Shown here: piece after piece, positions 47,171-56,636 of the stretch
Layout: each line of letters opens with the position of its first letter
How positions within the stretch are numbered: position 1 is the stretch's first letter
Assembly: GCF_019856455.1 (NCBI RefSeq)
Contig: NZ_CP082205.1
Location: 682,001-746,000 of the forward strand
Origin: Streptococcus suis
Lineage (GTDB): Bacteria > Bacillota > Bacilli > Lactobacillales > Streptococcaceae
DNA: 64,000 bases
Direction of reading: 5' to 3'
Program-made: the position numbers and the translations under genes
The notes under the pieces: generated by a model
Seen by the model: the letters and a program-made list of their open reading frames with translations, nothing else
Told to the model about the DNA's origin: nothing
Databases searched by the model: none

Positions 47171-47429
47171 TAAATATGGGAGTAGCCGGATAAGATATCT
47201 TATTACTCCGCCCCTCACTCTATCAAACATTATAATCATTTAGTTTATCTTTTATTGCTTCGACGAGCGAGGAAATATTTCCAACCTAGAACAGCCTGTA
47301 GCTATTGAGGCAAACTTGCTTCGACTTATCTCCAGCCTTCAAAGGTTCCCCGAACCTTTGAAGCGAGTACTAAAAGCAAACGAAATGGCTATACTAACCG
47401 AAAACTAAAAGATTATAAAAAATAAATAT
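47171..47429. other. Region after ccpA with a perfect hairpin
   Basis: No gene. Contains CTTCAAAGGTTC-CCC-GAACCTTTGAAG (47337-47363, 12-bp arms, no T run) and stretches (GCTTCGACGAGCGAGG, AACCTAGAACAGCC) that look like decayed repeat sequence. Confidence 0.5.
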
Positions 47430-47467
47430 AAAGCCCTCGCTAGATGTATAAGCTTAGCGAGGGCTTT
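47430..47467. terminator. Bidirectional terminator between ccpA and the LPXTG gene
   Basis: AAAGCCCTCGCTA (47430-47442) pairs perfectly with TAGCGAGGGCTTT (47455-47467), 13 bp. Confidence 0.9.
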
Positions 47468-47581
47468 GTGGTTGATTTTAAGTCTGTCACACTCTGGAAG
47501 TTGTGGAGATGTTGATGCGAATCTAGAGAAGCAGTACTGGGCTTGTTCTCATCCTTTAGAATTGTATCAGTTAGGTGATTA

Positions 47582-49681
47582 TTATAATTTACGTTTACGT
47601 GTAAATAACGTAATTGCAAGCCCGATAATACCACTTGTCAATAACCATAAACTTCCTTTCTCACCAGTTACTGGTAAGATTTGCTTAGCAGTTTCGGTTT
47701 TAAATGTTGAAGTCTCCTGCTTGTCTGTTTTTTCAGTTGTTGGTTTAGTGTTTGAATTTTCTTCGACTGTACCATTTTGGTTGTTCTCATTAACAGGTAT
47801 CTGTTTTTTAGAGGTTTCGATATTTTCCTTCTCTGTATTAGCCATTTGCTTTTCAGGTGTTACGGCATTGTCCTTCTCATTAACAGGCATCTGTTTTTCA
47901 GAGGTTTCAACATTATCGTTCTCTTTATTAGCCATTTGTTCTTGAGGTGTTGCGACCATGTCGTTCACAATGCTTGGCATTTGTTTTTCAGAGGTTTCAA
48001 TATTATCGTTCTCTTTATTAGTCATTTGCTTTTCAGGTGTTACGGCATTTTCGTTCATAACACTTGGCATTTGTTTTTCAGAGATTACAATATTATCGTT
48101 CTCTTTATTAGTCATTTGCTTTTCAGGTGTTACGGCATTTTCGTTCATAACACTTGGCATTTGTTTTTCAGAGATTACAATATTATCGTTCTCTTTATTA
48201 GTCATTTGCTTTTCAGGTGTTACGGCATTGTTCTTCTCATTAACAGGCATCTGTTTTTCAGAGGTTTCAACATTATCCTTCTCTTTATTAGCCATTTGCT
48301 TTTCAGGTGTTACGGCATTTTCGTTCACAACACTCGGCATTTGTTTTTCAGAGATTACAATATTATCGTTCTCTTTATTAGTCATTTGTTTTTCAGGTGT
48401 TACGGCATTTTCGTTCACAACACTCGGCATTTGTTTTTCAGAGATTACAATATTATCGTTCTCTTTATTAGTCATTTGCTTTTCAGGTGTTACGGCATTT
48501 TCGTTCACAACACTCGGCATCTGTTTTTCAGAGATTACAACCTTATCGTTCTCTTTATTAGTCATTTGCTTTTCAGGTGTTACGGCATTTTCGTTCATAA
48601 CACTCGGCATTTGTTTTTCAGAGATTTCAATATTATCGTTCTCTTTATTAGTCATTTGCTTTTCAGGTGTTACGACCATGTCGTTCACAATGCTTGGCAT
48701 CTGTTTTTCAGAGGCTTCAATATTATCCTTCTCTTCATTAGCTATTTGCTCTTTAGGGGGTTCGATATTTCCCTTCTCTTTATCGGTCATTGCTTCCTTA
48801 GAGACTTCATTATCAGTAATAACGCTATCCGTGGTTGGCGCTATTAACTTCCCAGGATTCAAAATATTCTCGAAGATTTGAACGCTATTTTCATAAGTCA
48901 CTGTTGAGACTAGTTGTCCGTGATTGTTATCTTTCACAGTGACAGTGGCCTTAATATCTGATTTGTCATAGATAATATCGCCAAGTCCACCATCAACTTC
49001 TGAAACAGTGTAGGTATAGGTTCCCTCTTTTGTAAATGTTAGGGCACTAAAGTTTACAGAACCATCTGCTTGATTGCTTACCTTTTCGATTTCATCGCCT
49101 TTTTCATTTTTTAAAACAAATTCGAATTCACCGGTGTTTAAGGTACGTCCCTCGAGGACTTTTTTTATCGAAAGACTAGCAGCAGCTGGAGCAGGTGTAT
49201 AGAAATTGTTAAAGACATTGTCATCAGCAATAAATTCAATCATTGCCTGTAATTGTCCGTTGTTTCGATCTTCTACAGTTATTTTTGCTACAATATATTT
49301 TGAATCATACTCAACACCACTAAGCTCATTTTTTACTTCTGAAATTGTATACCAATATTCGCCGGGCTTATCGAATGATAGATTTTTAAATCTAACTTGA
49401 CCCTCTTTTGTATTTTGAGTTGTATCAATAAGTTTCTCACTATCCACTTCTCTAAGCTCAAATTTAAATTCATTTTCTAGAAGCTCACGACCAAATAGTC
49501 GTACTACTGCTGGTATTTTGACATTAACCGTCTTTGAAGTAGCCTGTCCCCCATCAGGTTGTTTTGCGCTGATGATGGTATTTTTTACTTCTTGTGCCGA
49601 TACATTATTCACTAGAGCAACAGTTCCAAATAATACTATTCCTGGTATTAGGAGCGATGTTCTCCATTTCTTAGTATTCAT
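47582..49681 (-). CDS. LPXTG cell-wall surface protein with pilin-type isopeptide domains and repeats
   Basis: 699 residues. Signal peptide (1-29, VNNVSAQE), two FctA/Spy0128-type domains (about 50-160 and 166-272) marked by FKFELRE/FEFVLKN, GEYWYTISEV/GTYTYTVSEV and late Asn, a 15-residue repeat region (about 310-629), then sorting signal LPVTG (669-673), hydrophobic helix and RKRKL. Such domains form Lys-Asn isopeptide bonds in pilins, yet no sortase C or other pilus gene is adjacent, so it is likely a single wall-anchored protein attached by housekeeping sortase. AAAAGGATA before ATG. Ligand unknown. Confidence 0.9.
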   Translation of the reverse strand: MNTKKWRTSLLIPGIVLFGTVALVNNVSAQEVKNTIISAKQPDGGQATSKTVNVKIPAVVRLFGRELLENEFKFELREVDSEKLIDTTQNTKEGQVRFKNLSFDKPGEYWYTISEVKNELSGVEYDSKYIVAKITVEDRNNGQLQAMIEFIADDNVFNNFYTPAPAAASLSIKKVLEGRTLNTGEFEFVLKNEKGDEIEKVSNQADGSVNFSALTFTKEGTYTYTVSEVDGGLGDIIYDKSDIKATVTVKDNNHGQLVSTVTYENSVQIFENILNPGKLIAPTTDSVITDNEVSKEAMTDKEKGNIEPPKEQIANEEKDNIEASEKQMPSIVNDMVVTPEKQMTNKENDNIEISEKQMPSVMNENAVTPEKQMTNKENDKVVISEKQMPSVVNENAVTPEKQMTNKENDNIVISEKQMPSVVNENAVTPEKQMTNKENDNIVISEKQMPSVVNENAVTPEKQMANKEKDNVETSEKQMPVNEKNNAVTPEKQMTNKENDNIVISEKQMPSVMNENAVTPEKQMTNKENDNIVISEKQMPSVMNENAVTPEKQMTNKENDNIETSEKQMPSIVNDMVATPQEQMANKENDNVETSEKQMPVNEKDNAVTPEKQMANTEKENIETSKKQIPVNENNQNGTVEENSNTKPTTEKTDKQETSTFKTETAKQILPVTGEKGSLWLLTSGIIGLAITLFTRKRKL
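47795..48754 (-). repeat. Tandem repeats in the surface protein gene (45-bp units, 90-bp period)
   Basis: About 21 units of 15 residues alternating between EKQMPSVVNENAVTP-like and EKQMTNKENDNIVIS-like forms, so the DNA period is 90 bp with near-identical copies in the middle. Copy number is likely to vary by recombination. Confidence 0.9.
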
Positions 49682-49989
49682 TATCCTTTTTCCTTTCTCA
49701 AAGCATGATTTATGTAGCTAATCTGTGTCGTTATAACATGCAAATTTTACATCTAAAGTCCTCAATAAATTTTGAACGCTTAGTGCCAGAATGTGCACCA
49801 TTCGTAAATTATAACATCTTCTAAAAAACATTCAAGCTGTCCTTCTGCTTTTAAAATCTGTTTTATATGTTTTTTATGTAATCATAGATTTGGGATTATA
49901 TTCTTTAGTATTGGTTTTAATTGATACAAAATTCGTGTAGAATACAGTTTAAAATATGAAAAAATGTAAAAAAGGGCTATAATGGTATT
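49682..49989 (+). promoter_or_regulatory. Divergent spacer and leaderless promoter before cpoA
   Basis: AT-rich 308-bp spacer. TATAAT (49978-49983) lies 6 bp before the ATG at 49990 with no ribosome-binding site, as for polA and 18004. No other gene seen. Confidence 0.6.
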
Positions 49990-50988
49990 ATGAAAGTACT
50001 ATTGTATTTAGAAGGTAAAACTGTTTTAGAGAAATCAGGAATTGGCCGGGCGCTTCAACACCAGATGGAAGCGCTAGATATGGCAGGCATTCCGTATACG
50101 ACAGACCTGTTGGGAGATTACGATGTCATTCATATCAATACCTATGGTCCACGCTCCTGGTTACTGCTACATGCAGCCAAACGGAGTGGAAAAAAGGTAA
50201 TCATGCATGGACATTCCACGAAGGAAGATTTTCAAAATTCCTTTATCGGTTCGAATACCCTAGCTCCTTTTGTGGGGAAATATCTAGCAAGCATGTACCA
50301 AAAGGCAGACTTTGTCATCACTCCTTCAGAGTATTCAAAAAAACTCATCCAGTCTTACGGTGTGACAACGCCAATTATAGCCGTTTCGAATGGTATTGAT
50401 TTAGATAAATATAAGAAGGATGAACGTAAGGAAGCAATCTTTCGAGAGCATTTTAAAATTGAAGAAGGTCAGCCAGTTGTTGTCAGTGCAGGACTCTACT
50501 TCCGACGTAAAGGAATTGAAGACTTTGTCAAGGTAGCCGAAAAGATGCCGCATGTCCGCTTCATTTGGCTCGGTTCAATCAATAAGTGGCTGATTCCGTC
50601 ATATATTAGAAAAATTGTTGAGGGAGATCATCCAGCGAATGTCGAGTTTCCAGGTTATTTTAAAGGTGCTGTTTTTCAAGGTGCAATGAGCGGAGCGGAT
50701 GCCTTTTTCTTCCCATCGTATGAGGAAACAGAAGGGATTGTTGTTCTGGAAGCTCTTGCTAGTCATCAGCATGTTGTTCTACGAGATATTCCAGTTTACG
50801 ATGGTTGGATTGACGAAAACGTTGCCGAATTGGGACATACAGTGGATGATTTTGTCGATTCTATTCAGAAAATCTTAGACAAGCAGGTTGATAAACGTGA
50901 GGCGGGCTACCAGGTTGCGGTTAGTCGCTCGATTGACAATGTTTCCCACCAATTGGTGGATGCCTATCGACAAGTATTGGAGATGTAA
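49990..50988 (+). CDS. cpoA: Glycolipid glycosyltransferase (CpoA/LafB-like)
   Basis: 332 residues, GT4/GT-B fold: MKVLLYLEGKTVLEKSGIGRALQHQ, SNGIDLDKYK, and the donor-binding FFPSYEETEGIVVLEALAS. Resembles streptococcal CpoA, which adds galactose to monoglucosyldiacylglycerol to make the anchor glycolipid of lipoteichoic acid; acts at the inner membrane face. Followed directly by the next glycosyltransferase, whose start abuts its stop. Symbol from memory of family and neighbour order. Confidence 0.82.
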   Translation: MKVLLYLEGKTVLEKSGIGRALQHQMEALDMAGIPYTTDLLGDYDVIHINTYGPRSWLLLHAAKRSGKKVIMHGHSTKEDFQNSFIGSNTLAPFVGKYLASMYQKADFVITPSEYSKKLIQSYGVTTPIIAVSNGIDLDKYKKDERKEAIFREHFKIEEGQPVVVSAGLYFRRKGIEDFVKVAEKMPHVRFIWLGSINKWLIPSYIRKIVEGDHPANVEFPGYFKGAVFQGAMSGADAFFFPSYEETEGIVVLEALASHQHVVLRDIPVYDGWIDENVAELGHTVDDFVDSIQKILDKQVDKREAGYQVAVSRSIDNVSHQLVDAYRQVLEM

Positions 50989-52302
50989 ATGCGGATTGGA
51001 TTGTTTACGGATACCTATTTTCCACAGGTTTCAGGAGTCGCGACTTCGATTCGGACTCTTAAGACAGAGTTGGAGAAATTGGGACATACGGTATTTATTT
51101 TTACGACGACAGATGAGGATGTGAATCGCTACGAAGATTGGGACATTATCCGAATTCCTAGCGTACCTTTTTTTGCCTTTAAAGATCGTCGAGTGGCCTA
51201 CGCAGGTTTTACAGATGCCTTAAAAATTGCAAGTCGCTATAAACTAGATATTATTCATACTCATACAGAATTTTCTTTGGGGATTTTGGGGAAAATGATT
51301 GCCAAGGAACTAGATATTCCGGTGGTACATACTTATCACACCCAGTATGAAGACTACGTACACTATATTGCCAAGGGTAGGATTATTCGTCCCGGGATGG
51401 TTAAATATTTAGTACGGGCATTTTTAAAAGATTTGGATGGGGTAATTTGTCCTAGTGAAATCGTTGAAGATCTGTTAATGAGTTACAACGTTCCGATTTC
51501 TAAACGAGTAATTCCGACAGGAATTGACTTGGCAAAGTTTGATAGACCAGAAATTGGCAAGGATGAAACAGATGAGTTGCGGGAACAGCTAGGAATTGCT
51601 AGTGATGAAACGATGTTGCTAAGTCTATCTAGGATTTCTCACGAGAAGAATATCCAAGCAATCGTTCAGGCAATGCCAAAAATTTTGCTGGAAAATCCAA
51701 AGGTGAAGTTGGTCATTGTCGGAGGTGGACCTTATACAGATGATCTTCAGGAAATGATAGCGGAGCTTAATCTAGATGAACACGTCCAGCTGACGGGAAT
51801 GATTGCACCAAGTGATACAGCACTTTATTATAAAGCTGCGGATTTCTTTATTTCTGCTTCGACCAGTGAAACACAGGGACTAACTTTCTTAGAAAGCTTA
51901 GCTTCGGGAACTCCTATTTTGGCACATAGCAATCCCTATTTAAAAAATGTTGTAACAGATAAGATGTTTGGGACACTCTTCGTTCGAGAACAGGAGTTGG
52001 CAGATGCCGTCGTTGAGGCGATTGTTGCTACGCCACCAATGAATCCGTATGTACTTGATAAGAAGCTCTATGAGATTTCTTCTACGAATTTTGGACGCAA
52101 GGTTTTTGAATATTATCTAGATTTGAAGATTTCGTATGATTTTAGAAAAGAACATACTAATCAAGATAGCGTAGCAGAAGCTTTGATAAAAGAAGCTATT
52201 TACCTACCGCAAAAAGTAGTAGTTAAATCAACAGACACGACAGCAAAAATATTGAAAAAATCAGTCGAACAAGTAAAATCAATCCGGAATTTCTTTGAAT
52301 AA
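50989..52302 (+). CDS. lafA: Monoglucosyldiacylglycerol synthase (LafA/IagA-like)
   Basis: 437 residues, GT4: MRIGLFTDTYFPQVSGVATSI start, HTHTEFSLGILG, PTGIDLAKF, and SASTSETQGLTFLESLASGTP donor site. By family it transfers glucose to diacylglycerol, first step of glycolipid anchor synthesis, the step before CpoA. Stop-start junction TAAATG with the preceding gene implies coupling. In group B Streptococcus the homologue IagA sits in the same ccpA-thrS interval. Confidence 0.82.
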   Translation: MRIGLFTDTYFPQVSGVATSIRTLKTELEKLGHTVFIFTTTDEDVNRYEDWDIIRIPSVPFFAFKDRRVAYAGFTDALKIASRYKLDIIHTHTEFSLGILGKMIAKELDIPVVHTYHTQYEDYVHYIAKGRIIRPGMVKYLVRAFLKDLDGVICPSEIVEDLLMSYNVPISKRVIPTGIDLAKFDRPEIGKDETDELREQLGIASDETMLLSLSRISHEKNIQAIVQAMPKILLENPKVKLVIVGGGPYTDDLQEMIAELNLDEHVQLTGMIAPSDTALYYKAADFFISASTSETQGLTFLESLASGTPILAHSNPYLKNVVTDKMFGTLFVREQELADAVVEAIVATPPMNPYVLDKKLYEISSTNFGRKVFEYYLDLKISYDFRKEHTNQDSVAEALIKEAIYLPQKVVVKSTDTTAKILKKSVEQVKSIRNFFE

Positions 52303-52316
52303 TTTGGAGGTTTCAA

Positions 52317-52691
52317 ATGGAAAAGCTTCGGAAAGAGAGTTGGAAGAATCTGGTTTTGGCAACTCTTATTATTCTGTCCATGTATGCAGGTATTTATCTG
52401 ATTGCCTTTCATCTGATTAGTGATACTATGCTTTCTAAGGAACTGGTGGTCGGGAATATATTGCTCTATACTCCCATTGTACTATTCCTAACAGGTCTTC
52501 TTTATGGATTTTTTCACGGCTTTTCTCCTAGCCTTCTTGCCTTGGTTTTACTGCTTTATCCTGTAACCATCTTTTTCTTTAAGGAATGGATTATTCTCTA
52601 TCAGATTGTCTACACCTTATGTGCTCTGATTGGAAATGGGGTAGGAGCTCTGCTATTTTACCTAAGAAAGAAAAGTAAGAAAAATCCTTGA
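52317..52691 (+). CDS. Small membrane protein
   Basis: 124 residues with four hydrophobic segments and basic ends (RKKSKKNP). Start after TTTGGAGG, 14 bp after lafA, so in that operon. No family recognised; could assist glycolipid synthesis. Its end overlaps the thrS leader promoter. Confidence 0.7.
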   Translation: MEKLRKESWKNLVLATLIILSMYAGIYLIAFHLISDTMLSKELVVGNILLYTPIVLFLTGLLYGFFHGFSPSLLALVLLLYPVTIFFFKEWIILYQIVYTLCALIGNGVGALLFYLRKKSKKNP

Positions 52692-52938
52692 AAAATCAGG
52701 AAATCCTGCTATAATAGTGCGTAGAGACTTATCAATTCTAGGAAATCTTTGAGAGAGTGTGCGGTTGGTGCAAGCACATAGAGGATAGGATTGACACTAC
52801 TCGGTATGATTTTATGCAAACATAAAAGGGTGGTTCCCTTATCGCCAATCTGAGGTAGTCAGGCTTTTTTGCGTGACTGCGAATGAAGGTGGAACCACGT
52901 TACGACGTCCTTTTGTGAGGGCGTCGTGTTTTCTTTTT
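52688..52938 (+). promoter_or_regulatory. T-box riboswitch with its promoter (threonyl-tRNA sensing)
   Basis: Promoter TTGAAA-N16-TATAAT (52688-52715). Leader with stem I motif AGAGAG (52752-52757) and specifier-region GACACTACTC holding ACU (Thr) codons, the T-box GAATGAAGGTGGAACCACG (52881-52899), and terminator ACGACGTCC/GGGCGTCGT with TTTTCTTTTTT (52902-52938). Uncharged tRNA-Thr would favour antitermination and expression of the downstream genes. Confidence 0.93.
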
Positions 52939-52959
52939 TGACAAAATAAGGAGATGAAG

Positions 52960-53283
52960 TTGACCAGCATTCCACAAGAAACGATTGACCGTTGCCTAGC
53001 CGTTCGCAAGGCTTACAGAGAGTTGGAACTCAAGTACCACGACAAAGAGTGGTCCATTGAGGAAGACCTCTTGGCTTTGACCAATGATATTGGCAACATG
53101 AACCGACTGATTATGACCAAGCAGGGTCGTTACTATGACGAAACACCCTATACTTTGGAGCATAAAATGGCTGAAAATATCTGGTGGTTGATTGAACTGG
53201 CTGACCGCCTGGATATTGACATTCAAAAAGAAATGGAAACCTTTTTAACTCAGAAAGAAGAGTTATTGGGGATTAAAAAATAA
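52960..53283 (+). CDS. MazG-like nucleotide pyrophosphohydrolase-family protein
   Basis: 107 residues, all-helical MazG/NTP-PPase-like with IEEDLLALTNDIGNMNRLIM and HKMAENIWWLIELADRLDID. The metal-binding E-x-x-E...E-x-x-D set is only partly conserved, so activity is uncertain. TTG 52960 with 5-6 bp spacing from AAGGAGA is favoured over ATG 52954 that touches it. Under T-box control ahead of thrS, an unusual partner. Confidence 0.75.
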   Translation: MTSIPQETIDRCLAVRKAYRELELKYHDKEWSIEEDLLALTNDIGNMNRLIMTKQGRYYDETPYTLEHKMAENIWWLIELADRLDIDIQKEMETFLTQKEELLGIKK

Positions 53284-53432
53284 AAATAGAAAGGACTAGG
53301 GTCTCCGTATTTGGTTGAACTGAATACGGGCTACGGACTGGGCCAAAAAGATAAACGAGAACTGGACGCTTGCGTCGTCGTTCTGTTTCCTATTTTGTCT
53401 GTGTCCGCTTAACGCCCTTTATATCTTATATT
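53284..53432 (+). other. Spacer before thrS without a ribosome-binding site
   Basis: 149 bp containing small hairpins (GACGC-tt-GCGTC at 53367; CCGTATT/AATACGG near 53307-53328). No Shine-Dalgarno precedes the thrS ATG (CTTATATT-ATG). Confidence 0.5.
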
Positions 53433-55382
53433 ATGCTTAAAATTACTTTCCCAGATGGTGCTGTTCGTGAGTACCAGGCTGGTGTGACAACTTTTGAAAT
53501 TGCAGAGAGCATCAGCAAGTCTTTGGCGAAAAAGGCGCTTGCTGGTAAGTTCAATGGTAAATTGATTGACACTACTCGTGCTATTGAAGAGGACGGCACG
53601 CTTGAAATCGTAACACCTGACCACGAGGATGCCTTGGACATCTTGCGTCACTCAGCTGCCCACTTATTTGCCCAAGCGGCTCGTCGTCTTTTCCCAGACA
53701 TCAAGTTGGGGGTTGGTCCAGCTATTCAGGATGGTTTCTACTATGATACGGACAATGCAGCAGGTCAGATTTCAAATGAAGACCTGCCACGTATTCAGGA
53801 AGAAATGATGAAGATTGTCAAGGAAAACTTCCCTTCTGAACGTCGTGAGGTGACCAAGGAAGAAGCTCTTGAAATTTTCAAAAATGATCCCTATAAGCTT
53901 GAGTTGATTGAGGAACATTCTGATGATGAAGGTGGTCTGACTATTTATACGCAAGGTGAGTACGTTGACCTCTGCCGTGGTCCACACGTTCCGTCAACAG
54001 GCCGTATCCAGATTTTTGAATTGCTCAATGTGGCTGGTGCTTACTGGCGTGGTAAGAGCGAAAATCCAATGATGCAACGGGTTTATGGTACAGCTTGGTT
54101 TGACAAGAAAGACCTCAAGGCTTACCTTCAAATGCGTGAGGAAGCCAAAGAGCGTGACCACCGTAAACTTGGTAAGGAATTGGATCTATTCATGATCAGC
54201 CAAGAAGTTGGTCAAGGTTTGCCATTCTGGTTGCCAAATGGAGCGACTATCCGTCGTACCTTGGAGCGTTACATCACAGACAAGGAATTGGCTTCAGGTT
54301 ACCAGCACGTTTATACACCACCTTTGGCTTCTGTCGAACTCTACAAGACCTCAGGTCACTGGGAGCATTATTCAGAAGATATGTTCCCAACTATGGACAT
54401 GGGTGACGGTGAGGAGTTTGTGCTTCGTCCGATGAACTGTCCGCACCACATTCAAGTTTATAAAAACCATGTGCGTTCTTACCGTGAATTGCCAGTACGT
54501 ATCGCTGAGCTTGGTATGATGCACCGCTATGAAAAATCTGGTGCATTGACTGGTTTGCAGCGTGTACGTGAGATGACTCTTAACGACGGTCATATCTTTG
54601 TCACACCTGAGCAAATCCAAGAAGAGTTCAAAAAAGCTCTCCAGTTGATCATCGATGTGTACGCAGATTTCAACCTAAACGACTATCGTTTCCGTCTGTC
54701 TTATCGTGACCCAGAGGACAAAGAGAAGTACTATGACAACGATGAGATGTGGGAAAATGCCCAGCGGATGCTGAAAGGTGCCATGGATGAAATGGGTGTG
54801 GACTACTTTGAGGCTGAGGGTGAAGCAGCCTTCTACGGTCCGAAGTTGGATATTCAGGTGAAAACTGCCCTCGGTAACGAGGAAACTCTATCAACCATTC
54901 AGTTGGATTTCCTCTTGCCAGAACGCTTTGGTCTGACCTATATTGGTGCTGACGGTGAAGAACACCGCCCAGTCATGATTCACCGTGGTGTCATCTCGAC
55001 TATGGAACGCTTCACGGCTATCTTGATTGAAACCTACAAGGGTGCCTTCCCAACTTGGTTGGCTCCAACCCAAGTGACTATGATTCCAATCTCTGTGGAA
55101 GCTCACTTGGACTACGCTTGGAAGGTTGCTAAGGAATTGCAAGACCGTGGCGTTCGCGTACACGTGGATGAGCGGAACGAGAAGATGCAATACAAGATCC
55201 GTCAGAGTCAGACCAGCAAGATTCCATACCAGCTCATCGTCGGTGACAAGGAAATGGAAGACAATGCTGTCAACGTTCGTCGTTACGGAAGCAAGGCAAC
55301 ACAAACTCAGTCTGTATCAGAATTTGTGGACCATATCCTAGCAGATATTGCCCGCAAGTCGCGTCCAGCTGAAGCTGAATAA
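53433..55382 (+). CDS. thrS: Threonyl-tRNA synthetase
   Basis: 649 residues: TGS domain (1-62; [14 protein letters not shown]), editing domain ([22 protein letters not shown]), class II core (motif 2 and zinc Cys in [18 protein letters not shown], motif 3 [11 protein letters not shown]) and anticodon-binding domain. Charges tRNA-Thr. ATG 53433 matches the family N terminus; no ribosome-binding site is visible. Controlled by the upstream T-box, followed by a terminator. Confidence 0.97.
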   Translation: MLKITFPDGAVREYQAGVTTFEIAESISKSLAKKALAGKFNGKLIDTTRAIEEDGTLEIVTPDHEDALDILRHSAAHLFAQAARRLFPDIKLGVGPAIQDGFYYDTDNAAGQISNEDLPRIQEEMMKIVKENFPSERREVTKEEALEIFKNDPYKLELIEEHSDDEGGLTIYTQGEYVDLCRGPHVPSTGRIQIFELLNVAGAYWRGKSENPMMQRVYGTAWFDKKDLKAYLQMREEAKERDHRKLGKELDLFMISQEVGQGLPFWLPNGATIRRTLERYITDKELASGYQHVYTPPLASVELYKTSGHWEHYSEDMFPTMDMGDGEEFVLRPMNCPHHIQVYKNHVRSYRELPVRIAELGMMHRYEKSGALTGLQRVREMTLNDGHIFVTPEQIQEEFKKALQLIIDVYADFNLNDYRFRLSYRDPEDKEKYYDNDEMWENAQRMLKGAMDEMGVDYFEAEGEAAFYGPKLDIQVKTALGNEETLSTIQLDFLLPERFGLTYIGADGEEHRPVMIHRGVISTMERFTAILIETYKGAFPTWLAPTQVTMIPISVEAHLDYAWKVAKELQDRGVRVHVDERNEKMQYKIRQSQTSKIPYQLIVGDKEMEDNAVNVRRYGSKATQTQSVSEFVDHILADIARKSRPAEAE

Positions 55383-55389
55383 TAATTAA

Positions 55390-55421
55390 AAGGAGAAGTC
55401 CGAAAGGGCTTCTTTTTTGAC
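55390..55421 (+). terminator. thrS terminator
   Basis: GAAGTCC-gaaa-GGGCTTC with GU/wobble, then TTTTTT. Confidence 0.85.
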
Positions 55422-55426
55422 AGCAA

Positions 55427-55455
55427 AAACTCCCAACCAATTGGCTGGGAGTGCT
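55427..55455 (-). terminator. Terminator of the acyltransferase gene
   Basis: ACTCCCA...TGGGAGT; on the minus strand followed by TTTTTG. Lies 12 bp after the gene end. Confidence 0.8.
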
Positions 55456-55466
55456 AGTATCACTTA

Positions 55467-56514
55467 TTAGTTACTTTTCTTTTTAGGGTAGGAAATCACC
55501 TTCCCTTGAAATACTTTATCCAGTATAGGAATTCTTTTGACAATCATCAAGACTAGGGAATTGATGATAAGAAGTAATCCAAAACTTATGAGCAGCAGCA
55601 GAGGTGTAGAAAAATCTATAAAATATTTCTTTATGAAAAGAGTAATAATTGTCAGGATGTAGGTATGTACCAGATAGAAGTAAAGTGAATACTGGCCAAA
55701 CCAAGCTATAATAGAGGGTAATCTTCTTTCCAGAGTGATTATGATAGAAACAATCAGGTAGGTCATAGCTAGTCCGTTTGCATATCGTAGGAAGGTATGA
55801 AATGGCAGGTGCTGACTTGGGTAGGTTTGGTAGGACTGTAAATAGATGAGATAGAAGACGGTGACCAGACCGGCTAAACTGTGAAAAACGGCCTGTCTAA
55901 CCATTTTCTTGTGAATTTCTTTCTTGGCAAAATAAATACCTAAAAAATAAAATAGTGGTAAAGAAGTCAGGTGTTGTAACCCAATTGGTAACTGACTGAT
56001 ATTTAATGGACCACCAAATAGTGTAGCGAATAGTGTAAAAAGACCAATGCAAATCAGTGAAACTGGTTTTGTTAGTTGCAATTGATGGAGAATAAGAGTT
56101 GCGGAGGCCATAAGGATTAAAAACCAAATATACCACATAGACGTATCTGGCAGGAGAAAATTAGAAACGAGGTGACTAGGTTGTATTTTATCAACAGTGT
56201 AACTTGAAAAGAGGATTTTGCTAATTACAATACTACTGCCAAAGACTGCGTATATTTGCAACAGTCGAAATATATATATATATATATATATAAGTATTAT
56301 TTCTAGGTTTTGGTTTTAGGTAAAAATGATAGAAACTAAAGCCACTGACAAATACAAAAAATGGCATAAGGAAAGAGTGTAGCCAGGCTTCTAGTCGCCA
56401 AAGAGGGATATCGGTATATGGAAGAGCGTTTCGGATATAACCGACTGTATGCAGAAATAAGACAGCTAAAATTCCAAAACCTTTCAGCTGGTCAATATAG
56501 ATGAGTCGTTTCAT
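55467..56514 (-). pseudogene. Membrane acyltransferase (Acyl_transf_3), out of frame at a (TA)11 tract
   Basis: N-terminal 80 or so residues from ATG 56514 (MKRLIYIDQLKGFGILAVLF, LHTVGY, FFVFVSGFSFY: acyltransferase-3 start with the catalytic-type His in LFLH) enter a YIYIYIYI stretch and stop at 56233. The remaining eight or so helices continue in another frame to 55467. The frame would be restored with 9 or 12 TA units. Such proteins O-acetylate surface polysaccharides or peptidoglycan; substrate unknown. Good AGGAG site. Interpreted as a phase-variable gene in the OFF state. Confidence 0.85.
56271..56292. repeat. Dinucleotide microsatellite (TA)11
   Basis: Eleven uninterrupted TA units inside the acyltransferase coding sequence. 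Confidence 0.97.
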
Positions 56515-56636
56515 AAGTTTCTCCTTTATTTAACTCTAAACTATTTGGGAACAGAGGCATTTCCAAAATGGTTTGAGTACATTTTCTTTGATTATATCAT
56601 AAAACCAGCTTTCTCGAGAAAACTGGTTCAGATTGT

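Noticed and set aside
47337..47363. Perfect 12-bp hairpin as ccpA terminator
   Set aside because: No T run; the hairpin at 47430-47467 is the better terminator.
47795..48754. Possible CRISPR-like repetitive array
   Set aside because: Units are contiguous, coding and without unique spacers.
47777..48881. Two long plus-strand open frames (about 356 and 307 codons) opposite the surface protein repeats
   Set aside because: They exist because the 90-bp repeat is stop-free in several frames; no ribosome-binding site and implausible Phe/Ser/Ile-rich composition.
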